Notes: a model not told the origin generated them from the letters alone. Counted from the stretch's first letter, positions 44,864 through 54,970 are shown. The stretch is DNA of 64,000 bases from Dichetophora obliterata (GCA_963920525.1 OY986439.1:212372500-212436499); one strand, 5' to 3'. Made by a program: numbers and translations.

Positions 44864-45705
44864 TTTGGCAAAAACAAAAAAAAAACAGGAAAAAAAGAAA
44901 GTGATATATCGGTCATTCCATGCCAAATCGGACGCTTTTTGAAACTCACATTTCTGTAAAAATTTGGTACTTTGCACGTGAATAGTACTTTAAAATAGAA
45001 AAATATTTGTATATTTTTTTTTTAATTTTTAAATTTTTTTTGCAGTTATACACAGTGAAAAATTATAAAGAAAAACAAAAATTGTCATTTGGACATGTAC
45101 TCAAACAACTATATTTTCTAAACTGTTAGTCCTACAAGAAAAAATTTAGGACATATTTAAAAGATCTTGATTTGTTCTTTATTGTGGTGTCCTTTTTTAC
45201 GAACACTTTCGAGAAAAATTTTAAATTTTTTGACCACTAAAAATTTCATTCCAATTTTTCAAGGTCAGCACCACTATTTTTTTGGCACTTTGAAAACATT
45301 ATCGTATTGAGGCATTCATTCTTAATGCATTCTCAAAACTTGATGTTAGAGAACCAATGTTTACTATTTTTAACGACATTTTCAAAAACTGACTTCAAAA
45401 TTTTTAAGTACAAAATACTTGAATTTTTTATTAAAAATGGAATTTTTAGTATTTTTTTACTAAACTAGGTACATATCGTCGCTGAGCCAGCAAAACCAGT
45501 TATATGTTTTTCAGTAACTTTTTAGGAGAGCAAAAAACAAATTTGTTTCAGAGCATTTCTGGTACTGCGAGCAATAACTGTTTTTGATCACTTCTAAACC
45601 ATAGGTTAGGTTAGGTTAAACCGGATGCCTTCGTGAAGGCTCACATAGACCAATTCAGGTCCTTAGTGGTACCGGTAGCGAACAAAAGGAACCTTTGTGT
45701 TTGTT

Positions 45706-46806
45706 TTAAAAGTCTTTAAAGATTTGCGTTGAGTTCGCAAACCTTAGGAGGGATTCTAGAGACACCCTGGCTACATCTTTAAGCGACGGAAATGTCGATG
45801 ATCCTAGGTATTTTAGTCTCGATCTAAGTAGGGCGGGGCATGTCCATAGTAGGTGCTCCAGGGTCTCCACTGTGCCCGGTTCCTTGCACTTCCTGCAGTT
45901 GTCATCCGTGGTGATGCCAAGCTTCTTCGCGTGGGCTGCCGTCATGCAGTGACCAGTGAGCATGCCCACTAGTGTCCTGCAATCGTTGCGCGGGCGTGCC
46001 AAGATGAACAGAGTTCGTTTTTCGCATTGTGCATTGCACATGATTTTCGAGATTTTGCACGATGTCGTATCTCTCCATCTACGATTCACTGCTATTGTGG
46101 CTCTTCTTTCGAGGTTCCTGTACAACTCTTGTAGCGGAGTAAGTACATGTTCTGCGAGTTCTGATTCCAGCCCGGCGCCTTCCTTTGCTAAACCATCTGC
46201 CATCTCGTTTCCCTCAATGCCCTGGTGGCTAGGGACCCAGTAGATGCGCACTCTTTTCGAAGCGCATAGTGCATCTCTGCTAGCCAAGACACTTTTGGAC
46301 TTGATGCTAGCGGAGCGCATGGATTTGATCGCCGCTTGACTGTCAACGAAAATGTTGATGTTAGAGTGTTGTGTGTCCATGCTGAGGGCTATCTCAGCAG
46401 CCTTTCTTATGGCAAATACTTCCGCCTGGAAGATACTGCAGTGGTTCGGCAGTTTATATGGCTGCCTTATATTAGGCTCTGCGCAATACAACGCCGCACC
46501 TACCCCCATAGGCATTTTGGAGCCGTCGGTAAATATGTTGACCGCCTGCTGTGCTTGTTCTATACCTTTGCACCAGTCCTTTGGTCCCAGAAGAGTTCGT
46601 ACTTTGGAATTGACTATCGTGCGAGGCACCATGTAGTCCGTGCTACTAGGTAGATCCTTTCCGATTGTACAATGTCCAAAATTTTGAATGTGCATGTTGC
46701 CTGCTGCCGTAAGGCGTTGTGCCGTTTTTCCGGCTATTAGTTTTGCGTGAATGTCCAGGGGGTCCATACTTAGAATGGTTTCAAGCGCTTTAGTTGGATG
46801 CATAGC
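45706..46806 (-). pseudogene. RNase H and zinc-knuckle part of LINE ORF2
   Basis: This is the long open part of the LINE, ending at a stop near 45706. With residues counted from the ATG at 47115, the RNase H motifs are intact: TDGS (Asp197), QAE (Glu232), VDSQ (Asp258), VPSHQG (His297) and NEMAD (Asp307). A C-X2-C-X10-H-X4-C motif follows at 407-426. The first 100 or so residues of that frame are RT DNA read out of frame; the true RT frame joins at about 46800. RNase H would cleave the RNA strand during retrotransposition. The domain looks recently functional although the whole ORF is broken. Confidence 0.85.
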
Positions 46807-47597
46807 GCTGCCTGCCGCTGAGTTTTCTCCAAGTGCCTGAGGAATGTTGATTTGTTCACAGCCGGACACCACACAATAATCCCATAGAGTAGAATAGGAC
46901 GCACTACCGTTACATAGATCCAGTGCATCAGAAAGGGTGAGAGACCCCAAGTACTGCCTAGCATCTTTTTGGATGTGTATAGTGCAATGGTGGATTTCTT
47001 CACCCTTTCTTCCACGTTGGTTTTCCATGACAGCTTGCTGTCCAGGACGACTCCTAGATATTTTGTGTGAGTTTTCGGTATGAGACGTATATCGTTCAAT
47101 TTCGGTGGTATCCACTGTGGTATCTTGTACCTTTTCGTGAACAGAACCAGATCCGTTTTCTCTGCGTTAATACTAAGACCGACTGAATTTGCCCATCTAA
47201 GTACATCTTTGTGTGTGCTCTCCATTATGGAGCTTACTGTTGATAGACATTTTTCCCTACTATAATAATGCTTATGTCGTCTGCATAGGCAGTTATCCTC
47301 GGGGCTCTACCTGCGAACTTTTCGAGTAGTTCATTAACTACAAGATTCCATAGTAGTGGCGAGAGGACCCCTCCCTGGGGTGTCCCACTGCGAGCTTCCC
47401 TTACCATGGATTTAGTGCCCGACTCAGCCCGCACCTTTCTGCAGCTTAGCAACTTGTCTAACCAAAGGTTTATTGCCGGTGGTGCCTCTATTGCACGTAA
47501 TCCACTAAGGATTGCGGTGGTTGATACATTGTTGAATACACCTGAGATATCTAGAAACGCCCCGAGTGCGTTGAGCACTATGTTTGAGCAGAAATTA
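46800..47597 (-). pseudogene. Reverse transcriptase part of LINE ORF2, two frames
   Basis: From the high end, ALGAFLDISGVFNNV, GTPQGGVLSPLLWNLVVNEL and AYADDISIII (YADD active site) lie in one frame. Near 47250 a run of five A residues on the coding strand seems to have gained one base, and the sequence continues in a second frame (CLSTVSSIMESTHKD, LSINAEKTDLVLF, TKYLGVVLDSKLSW, YGIIVWCPAV). The first catalytic aspartate position is present as LDIS, but the family's usual KAFD is replaced by GVFN. A second shift near 46800 leads into the RNase H frame. Confidence 0.85.
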
Positions 47598-47840
47598 TAA
47601 AAAAGTATGCAAATATTTTTTATTTTTAAAGTTCTATCGACGTGCAAAATTTAAAAAAAAATCGAAATCGCCAAAATTAGTTTTTGGACAAAAGCGTCCG
47701 ATTTGACATGGAATGACCGATATATAAGACCGATATGAAAAGAAGGTTGGCGTATCGTAATCCAACTTTACAGCCTAATCAAAGATGCTGATTTAAAAAA
47801 AAAATTAAACAGATTTCACGTAAGTGTTATACTTATTTAA

Positions 47841-48003
47841 CCCTTTCGGCAAGCAAGTCAGTTGATGAAGTTATAGAAATTTTACATTTTATAAAATTAG
47901 TTAAGGTGCTTTTCAGTAGCATAATTCATAAAAAAAAAGTATGGGATTTTAGGGATGTTTGCACTTTTGATGGTGCACATGTGTACCGTGCGTCCCGAAA
48001 GGG
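47841..48003. mobile_element. TTAA-flanked MITE, piggyBac-like, 163 bp
   Basis: Starts CCCTTTCGG and ends CCGAAAGGG (9 bp perfect), flanked by TTAA on both sides (47837-47840, 48004-48007). The interior is AT-rich and non-coding. Confidence 0.8.
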
Positions 48004-48007
48004 TTAA

Positions 48008-49379
48008 CTAAGTGCATTTGCTAATTTATTATTGAATTGAAGCGTAGCTGCGAATAACGTTGTAAGCGTCAAATGAATCAAAAATGTTTTTTGTTGCTTA
48101 CTACCGTTAAAAGTGCCCTGGTTTGCATCTAGATATTTTTTTGTTTACATACAGGGAAATTTCATGATAACTCTTACACAAATAAGCTGGAAAATGAAAT
48201 CAAATTGTTCTAAGTGCGCCATTAAATTTTTTTTTTCCATTCCGGCAAACTTTTTATTTTGTCGCCTACAATGTTATTCGGGCCGACGCACAGTGTGCTT
48301 TTTCGATTTAAGTATGACATTTGCATTTTCTCAGAAACTATAAAAGCTAGGGCCATGAAATTTTGTACAAATGAGTGTTAGCCTAAATTAAGTAACAACA
48401 CAAAAAAAAAAATTAGAATTCTAGGTCAACTGCACCGCCTACCTCCCACACAAACCATATTTTTTTTTAATGAAAAAAAAAAACCCGCATCAAATTGCTT
48501 ATTTATATTTTTAAAGAGTAAATTAAGTTTATTTAACTTCATTTAAACGTCATGCTAAAAATATTCGGAAATCGGCTAACTTTTAGATATTGATATATCT
48601 CCAATAAAAAAATTTACAAAATTAACAAAATTAAAAAATTTTTTTTTAAAAAACGGTTGCTAATAAAAAATAAAATCACAACTTATGTTAAATTATGAAT
48701 TCTATTTTATATTTCTTTAAATTTAAGAGTACCTACAAATTGTCTTGGAAATCAGTGCATTTTAGGACAAAATTTGATTTTGAAGACTTTTTTTTCAAAT
48801 GAAGTGGTTTTTCTTAATAGCAGCTAGATGCAGCAGGTTTTTACAGAAACAGAAGGTAGAACTACGATATATTACGGTAGTTAAAGCCTTCGACTTTAGT
48901 AATGCTTAATTAGCTATATATTTTTTAATGAATTTTACTTAAATTTTCATACCTTAAAAAATTTACAGTCATATTTTAACGATTTTTCTATTTTTATTTA
49001 CTACCATTTTTTATTTTATTGTATATTAAATTCGATGACAATTAAGACATAAAAAAGTCCAAAAAAACCAAACTTTGAAATATACTTTGTGCTCGAAGTT
49101 ATTATTGTTCAAACTTGACTTTAGTTTTTGGGTTTTATTGAGCTTATTTTTGTTAAAAAAGTTTCAACTTCAACTTTGAATTTTATTCAAAAAAACTATA
49201 CAAAACATCAAGTTCTTAATACCACATTCATAATGCATGTTTTATAATCTGACGAATAAAAATATTTTTTTATAAAATTTAACAAAAAAAAAAAAAAATT
49301 TAAATGTCATCCAAAAATTAAACAAAACGCACTGTGTGACATTTCCATTGGAAAAAAATAACTTAATTATGTCAGATTT
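48008..49379. other. AT-rich DNA, no gene seen
   Basis: Long poly-A and poly-T tracts, with no repeat or frame that I can support. Confidence 0.5.
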
Positions 49380-49700
49380 TAATCACAGTTTCCAATTGCA
49401 ATTTGAAATTAAAAAAAATCAATTAAAATTAAAAATTCTGTTTAAAATTTAAAAATTGGAATTTGAAATTCAAAAAAGACCAATTAAAATTTAAAAACAG
49501 TTTCCGATTGCAATTTGAAAGAAAAGAAAAGAAACGATCAATTGAAATTAAAAATTGTATTTGAAATTTAAAAAATGCATTTGAAATTTAAAAAAAAATC
49601 AATTAAATTTTATAAAAAAATCAATTTAAAAATTTCATGTAAAATTCAGAAAAGATCAATTGAAGCTCAGAAAAGATAAATTTAAATTTGAATTCAGCTA
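49380..49700. repeat. Degenerate AATTGAAATT minisatellite
   Basis: Words such as GCAATTTGAAAT, GATCAATTGAAAT and ATTTAAAAATTG recur every 20-25 bp. It is the same word family, in opposite orientation, as the larger array at 55090-56285. Confidence 0.6.
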
Positions 49701-50034
49701 AAAAAATTTTGGCAATCTAATAAAATTTTGGGGCATTTCGACAAAAAAAAAACAGAATTTCAGAAGTTTTGAAGTGAACTATTTCCCCTAAAAATGAGAA
49801 AACAACAAAGTAGAAGCAATAAAGCTAGACATGTTTTCTATGAGCTTGTTCTTAGCTTAAAATATATTTATTTGAATTTTCTTAATAGCAAATTTTGAAA
49901 CACTGCAAGAAAATTTTCATTTGTATTTAATAGTATCTAATAAAGAAGCTGCATGGGTGTGTTTAGAGAGCAAGAACAAAGGAACATAAAGAATAACGAA
50001 AACAACACAAACGAGAACTTTATCAAAGCAAGCA
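49701..50034. repeat. AT-rich DNA with a weak GGGAAATTT-family relic
   Basis: CAAATTTTGAAACACTGCAAG and TTTTCATTTGTATTTAATAG (about 49890-49930) are weakly similar to 36040-36095. No gene is seen. Confidence 0.4.
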
Positions 50035-50036
50035 TA

Positions 50037-50800
50037 CACTGAAAAATATTTGTGTGTAAATATTACTAATAACTGCGTCCACTCTACGAATTTTATTCGT
50101 AGTTTTCAGCCACGAATAGGATTCACAGTATCGACGTATATTACATATTACGAATATTTTATTCGTATTCTTAAAAAAGTAAATGTATATTGTACGAATA
50201 CATTTGTTACATATACGAAAGATCATAATATATTATAACGAAAAAAATATTCTGTCTGTGCTGGGGTTTGAACCTCGGCTTTTTAGCTTGCGGGTCACGC
50301 ACTCTGGCAGTAGGCTACAGTCGCTTTTTAATCATACAGTTCCTTTTATTCAAGTCTGAACGATTTCGGTTTTCAATTATTTAAGCTCTACTAATAATTC
50401 GTTCATTCTACTAATAAAATTCGTACATTCGAATGAATTGTTTCTACTAATATTATTTTTCATTCGTAAATAGTACGAAAGCATTAGTAAATACTACGAA
50501 TGTAATGAAAGTAATCACGAAGTTTTTCGTGAAATTTACGAATATTTTTATTTATATGTACACAATCATTCGTGCAATGCACTAATACGAATTGATCTGT
50601 TTTTGTTTACGAATATCATTAGCATATAAAACAAATATATTCGTAGATACTACATCAGGTACTAAAAAAATTTTACGAATGAATTCGTAAAGATATCACA
50701 ATAAAAATACTTTGTATATTGTACGAATATTTGTAGAATGAATGAATATTTTGTTTACTTATATCATTCGTAGACTATCTACTAATACATTTTTTGAGTG
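50037..50800. mobile_element. TA-flanked element rich in ATTCGTA words
   Basis: Starts CACTGAAAAATA and ends with TTTTTTGAGTG, loosely inverted, and is flanked by TA (50035-50036, 50801-50802). More than twenty ACGAAT/ATTCGT words, in both orientations, fill it. No coding capacity beyond 67 residues. The TA target fits Tc1/mariner-type MITEs. A tRNA-like stretch lies inside it at 50240-50330. Confidence 0.6.
50240..50330 (-). repeat. tRNA-like stretch inside the element
   Basis: On the minus strand, GTAGCCTACTGCCAGAGTGC resembles an A box/D arm, and CCGAGGTTCAAACCCC resembles a B box/T arm, with GTGACCCGCAAGC between them. The layout is that of a tRNA-derived SINE head. No discriminating acceptor stem is visible, so it is not called a tRNA. 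Confidence 0.5.
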
Positions 50801-50802
50801 TA

Positions 50803-51494
50803 TAAAGTAAAACTGAACTGTGTTGAAATGTGTTTATCAGCTCAGTAGCTCAGTGGTGGATACTGTGTTCTGGTGCATTTGATTCTTATATTTGAAAATG
50901 ATTAGACAATTAAAAAAAAAGCATAAAACGAATATAAAATTACTGAAAAAACAACAATTTGCCAAAAAATAATGTGTGTTGTTATTTTTTTTTTGTGTAA
51001 ATCGTTTTCTGCTTCATATCAGAGAAAAAAAATCACATTGGATGCAGTTATTTCTCTATCATATATTTGTTTACTGGTGTGCTCGTTGTGTTTTTTTTTG
51101 CATTGATATCAAGCATTTAGAAATAGTAAGAAAGTGCATATCTTGGTGAGAGGCTAACGTATGTTTTAGAACAACACTTATTGTGAGAGAGCTTGAAAGA
51201 ATAAAGTAAATAGAGAACAAGACAATCAAATGCTCGATGCACTTTATTGTATCAAATACATCTACGCAACTCTATAGTATCTAAAAAGTTTCTATAAATA
51301 TATAAAATGAGTTTAAAAAATTTTAAACTGTACTCTTTCCTTTTTTTTTGTTTTTTAAGATAAGTTAGGAAATTTACAAAAGTAAAAATCAACTAAGCGG
51401 TTAGTGTTTAATTGTGTGAAACTTAACGCCCAGAGTCAGTTTTAATTTTATCTTAAACGAAGTAAATAACACATTTAATGCACTCAAAATTCAA
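50803..51494. other. AT-rich DNA, no gene seen
   Basis: No feature recognised. Confidence 0.45.
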
Positions 51495-51903
51495 GCAATA
51501 CAGCTAAAAAGGCTTTTTAATTAGCCTTTTTTGTGGCAAAAAATATGCAAACAATAAAAATTTTTGCTGAAAACGGCGCAAACTAGAGTTTTTTCAAAGT
51601 TTTCTAAGAGGGAAATTTTTGGGAAATTTGTGGGAAATTTTTAGTTTGCTGTTTTTTTGACAAGCTCAAGCGAAAACTTTAATCTTGTGACATTTAAAAA
51701 AAAAATTCAAGTTCATAAAGCTTCTTTAAGCTTAAATAGCAATTAAGATATTTAATAAAACAGATAAATAATAAAACATGAGCTGCTTAGTTGTACACTG
51801 ATTTATCATGTAAAAAAATCCACATCTTTTACTTTTACCAACGACTTCATATATATATCTGACATTTTTTTACATTTCGACCAAACAATAAATGTGTCAG
51901 ATT
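51495..51903 (+). repeat. Left part of a segment paralogous to 36235-36680
   Basis: AGCAATACAGCTAAAA, GGCGCAAACTAGAG, GGGAAATTTTTGGGAAATTT, TGAGCTGCTTAG and CAATAAATGTGTCAG follow the same order as at 36235-36680. The match breaks at about 51903, where the inverted-repeat element begins, and resumes after 54970. Confidence 0.7.
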
Positions 51904-52203
51904 TCGCTGTGCGTCACGAAAATCTGTTTTGACTAATTTCAACCTTTTTCATTTAATTGTAATATGAAAATCTAGTGGTGACATCCGTTTTGTCACTTCA
52001 CCGATGACTTTGATATACACTGATAGACACTTAAGATATAAATTTATTATCATGCTGATAGCTCGTGAACCATTAAGAATTTAATTTTTGCTTTTTCAGA
52101 AAAGTTATTCCTATTATTCTGGCCAACAACTTCGCTCAACAAATAAATATGAAAAAATCGTTCGAAATTGTCTTTAAGCCTTTGACAAGTCACATATGCC
52201 TTA

Positions 52204-52981
52204 GGCCGCGTTCATAGTAAACGCTTTTAGCTTAGCCGAGAGGTTTAGCTGAAAAACGCTTTGTGTATAATCGTATGGAAAAAGCTCAAAGTGTTCATAG
52301 TGCCAGCATAAAGCTTATTTTCAAATGCTTTTCAGCGCTTATATCTCCATCTCGCTTGCTCACACAGAAAAATAACTTTGTTTTTTATGCTTTGTTGTAG
52401 AGCTTTCTTAAAATGCTGTTCGGCACATGTTTATTTATTTTGCCTGTTAACAATATTTTCGTTGATTTTGTTTTATTTGTTGGATTTTTTTTTGTGCTGA
52501 AGTTTTAACTGTTGTTGTGTTGTTGTTGCGTTGTTGTTTCGTTTTGTGGTGCTTTTCATATGTATGCACTTGTGTATTCTATCTCGTTTGTTTACATAGT
52601 TTTCGTTGTTCGTGCTTACTTCTTGGGTACTTTTTGTGCTGTACTTTCCACCGTTGTTATGCTTTGTGTTTTCAAGTTCCTTTGAACTTTTGTTTGTTAT
52701 TGGTTTGATCTTTCATTGATGATCATCGCGAATCTAGATACTCATAAAATAAAAAAATCTTTCATTTACTTTGCAAAACGCAATTGAGAGCATTATTTTC
52801 CAAAGAGACAAATGAAAACAAAGCATCTCAGCCACAAGCATTAAGCGCGCACTATGAACACCAATAAGCTCAATAAGCTACTTTGTGCAGCGTTGAATAA
52901 GCGTTCACTATGATCAAAAAAAGCTAGACAAAGCAGCTTTATGCTTCAGCTTCAGCCAAAGCGTCCACTATGAATGCGGCC
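52204..52981. mobile_element. PIF/Harbinger-like MITE, 778 bp
   Basis: Starts GGCCGCGTTCATAGT and ends ACTATGAATGCGGCC (one mismatch in 15, continuing loosely to 25 bp), flanked by TTA on both sides (52201-52203, 52982-52984). A 3-bp TTA duplication with GGCC-type ends is typical of PIF/Harbinger. The TTCATAGT word recurs inside in both orientations (about 52297 and 52851). There is no transposase; a plus-strand 63-residue frame at 52517-52708 has no motif. It is inserted in the loop of the inverted-repeat element. Confidence 0.85.
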
Positions 52982-53074
52982 TTAAACAATTCAATGCAAT
53001 TAATGTTACTCATACGCAATGTAGACCTAATTTTTTTCGTTGAAAACTATGTTGGCTTTAAACTAGACTTTTTG

Positions 53075-53143
53075 TAGTCTAGTGAAGAGTGCTCTAGGCT
53101 ATCAACCCAGAGGTCCCCGCTTCGAATCCGGGTTCGGGCATGG
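53075..53143 (+). repeat. tRNA-like stretch (SINE-like)
   Basis: TAGTCTAGTGAAGAGTGCTC fits an A box, CTCTAGG-CTATCAA-CCCAGAG forms an anticodon-like arm with one mismatch, and CCCCGCTTCGAATCCGGG is a T-arm/B box. A GGTTCGGGCATGG tail is shared with 28741-28797. It has no proper acceptor stem, so I take it as a SINE head or tRNA relic. Confidence 0.55.
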
Positions 53144-53199
53144 TTTTTTTCACTGTCTTTCTTCTTTCACAATTCTTCCAAGGCTACAGTCTGGTGGGC

Positions 53200-54490
53200 A
53201 GTAGCTTAACGAACATTTTGATGCATAAATCGTCCTTTTATGATGTATGGTTTAGGAGTTATGGCTAAAAAAACAAGAAATCACAAAAAATGACGAAGAA
53301 AACTATGATTCTTGTAAAAAAATTGTAAACTAGGATTCTTGAAAAAAAAAGATTTTTTCTGAATATGCAGTCTTGTGTATATATGTATTAGAAACAATTT
53401 GGTGCATAAACCGTCCTTGTAGGATGTATGGTTTTGGAGCTATGACGAAAAAACCACATGTTTTGTCCAACTACCACTCCAAAAAGTGTTCTACAACTCC
53501 TAAACTACAAGAGATAGAGCAAAATGCATTGCGACAGAGAAGTGACCTTCTTTAAGGACGAAGACTTGGCGCTCATTTTAATGCATGAATCGTCCTTATC
53601 TGATATGTAGTTTGGATTTTAGGGTGCATTTATGGCAAAAAAATAAAAAAATAAAAATTGACACAAAAGGTCATACGAAATTAACATGAAATCTAATTTT
53701 TAAAATTCTTCCAAGGATACAGTCTTGTGAACAGTAGCTTAACAAACATTTTGATGCATAAATCGTTCTTTTATGATGTATGGTTTACGAGTTATGGCTA
53801 AAAAACCAAAAAATCATAAAAAAAGACGTAGAAAACTAAAATTTTTGTAAAAAAATTTTAAACTAAGATTCTTGAAAAAAAGATTTTTTCTGAATACGCA
53901 GTCTTGTGTATATATGTATTAGAAACAATTTGGTGCATAAATCGTCCTTGTAGGATGTATGGTTTGGGAGTTATGACGAAAAAACCACATGTTTTGTCCA
54001 ACTACCACTCCACAAAGTGTTCTACAACTCCTAAGCTACAAGAGATAGAGCAAAATGCATTGGGACAAAGAAGAAACCTTCTTTAAGGACGAAGGCCTGG
54101 CGCTCATTTTAATGCATGAATCGTCCTTATCTGATATGTAGTTTGGATTTGAGTGCGAATTTATGGCAAAAAAATAAAAAAATAAAAATTGACAAAAAAG
54201 GAGATACAGGAGATACAAGGATACAGTCTTGTGGACAGTAGCTTAACGAACATTCTGATGCATAAATCGTCCTTTTATGATGTATGGTTTAGGAGTTATG
54301 GCTAAAAAACCAAAAAATCGGAAAAAATGACGTAGAAAACTATAATTCTTGTAAAAAAATTTTAAACTAGGATTCTTGAAAAAAAAATAATTTTTTCTGA
54401 ATATGCAGTCTTGTGTATATATGTATGAGAAACAATTTGGTACATAAGTCGTCCTTGTAGGATGTATGGTTTGGGAGTTATGACGAAAAA
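53200..54490. repeat. 178-bp satellite with trimeric higher-order repeat
   Basis: Monomers are marked by CGTCCTTNTNNGATGTATGG at about 53231, 53412, 53591, 53764, 53943, 54122, 54269 and 54450, that is every 173-181 bp except one shortened step. Monomers three apart are much more alike than neighbours, giving a 531-bp higher-order unit (for example the same 60-residue frame at 53373 and 53904). Each monomer carries GGGAGTTATGNC followed by an A run. The frames are repeat artefacts. Confidence 0.85.
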
Positions 54491-54532
54491 CAGCTTAAAT
54501 TGTGAGAAATGTATAATTAAAGGACAGGAACA

Positions 54533-54712
54533 ACTAAGGGCTTGCCGAGGTTAAGGCATTACACTAGCCTCGGTTAAGAGCAATTAAAATTGTCTTTCAC
54601 CTAATCAATAATTCACGTATGGTTCCAACCAATTCCTCTTAACAAATCTATCCCTTTCCTTTCAGTTCAAAAACCAAACCTTGTTTGTATGAGGTTCTTT
54701 GATCTTTTTTTT
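54533..54712 (-). repeat. Dispersed repeat family R, reverse copy
   Basis: In reverse complement it matches 43020-43207: GGTTTGG, GGAACCATACGTGAATTATT, GGTGAAAGACAATTTTAATT, CCGAGGCTAGTG and CTTAACCTCGGCAAG. It lies just beyond the satellite inside the inverted-repeat element. Confidence 0.75.
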
Positions 54713-54970
54713 AAAAAAAAACTTTGCTAAAAAAAATTAAAATTAAAATTCTAACGGTTCACGCGTTATCAACATGAAAATGAGTGCATATCTTGAGTAA
54801 TTTTTTGATATATTTACATCTTAAAAAAAAATTTTGTTCTAAAATGTTCGGTAAAGTGGTAAAACAAATCTCACCACGAGATTTCTCACACTAAAATTAA
54901 GTGAAAAAACGTTGAATACAAATCTGTATTAAATACACAGAAAAAATGTTCAAAAAAACGCACAGTGTTA

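Larger units (their letters stand above)
45603..47597 (-). mobile_element. I/LOA-like LINE with RNase H, 5' truncated
   Basis: The minus-strand copy enters inside the RT near 47597 and runs through RT, RNase H and a Cys-rich C-terminus to a 3' UTR. That UTR ends GGCATCCGGTTTAACCTAAC followed by a short run of CCTAA repeats (45603-45617). Elements of the I superfamily, which includes LOA- and R1-type lineages, carry RNase H after the RT. The 5' truncation is typical of target-primed reverse transcription. No clear target duplication is visible. Confidence 0.8.
44908..47720. mobile_element. TA-flanked long-TIR element split by a LINE
   Basis: TCGGTCATTCCATGCCAAAT starts at 44908 and its near-perfect inverse ends at 47720; both sides have TA (44906-44907, 47721-47722). 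The inverted similarity extends over at least 120 bp, with TTTGCACGT and ACTTTAAAA landmarks, to about 47590. It has no transposase of its own. About 2 kb of the interior is a later LINE insertion (45603-47597); without it the element would be about 0.8 kb. TA duplication hints at Tc1/mariner, but the ends are not diagnostic. Confidence 0.7.
51905..54970. mobile_element. Long inverted-repeat element, copy 2, interrupted
   Basis: The left arm (51905-52200: CGCTGTGCGT, GTGGTGACATCCGTTTTG, TTCTGGCCAACAACTTC) and the loop start (GTTACTCATACGCAATG, about 53008) match copy 1 at 2738-3445. The right arm (54745-54970: GTTATCAACATGAAAATGAG, GTAAAGTGGTAAAAC, CGCACAGTGT) follows 1.7 kb later. Two insertions split it: a Harbinger-like MITE (52204-52981) and a block from about 53078 to 54744 with a tRNA-like stretch, a 178-bp satellite and repeat family R. 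About 90 bp of the right arm start is lost. Confidence 0.75.

Noticed and set aside
45603..45620. Interstitial telomere repeat
   Set aside because: Only about three TTAGG-like units, exactly at a LINE 3' end; a LINE tail is the simpler reading.
45956..46653. Plus-strand frames of 94-105 residues
   Set aside because: They are antisense shadows of the RNase H/RT region of the minus-strand LINE.
53075..53143. Functional tRNA gene
   Set aside because: B box and anticodon-like arm are visible, but no acceptor stem pairs and relatives are decayed; a SINE-like origin fits better.
53373..54218. Repeated 60-residue frames
   Set aside because: Identical phase at a 531-bp spacing shows they are the satellite read through, not genes.
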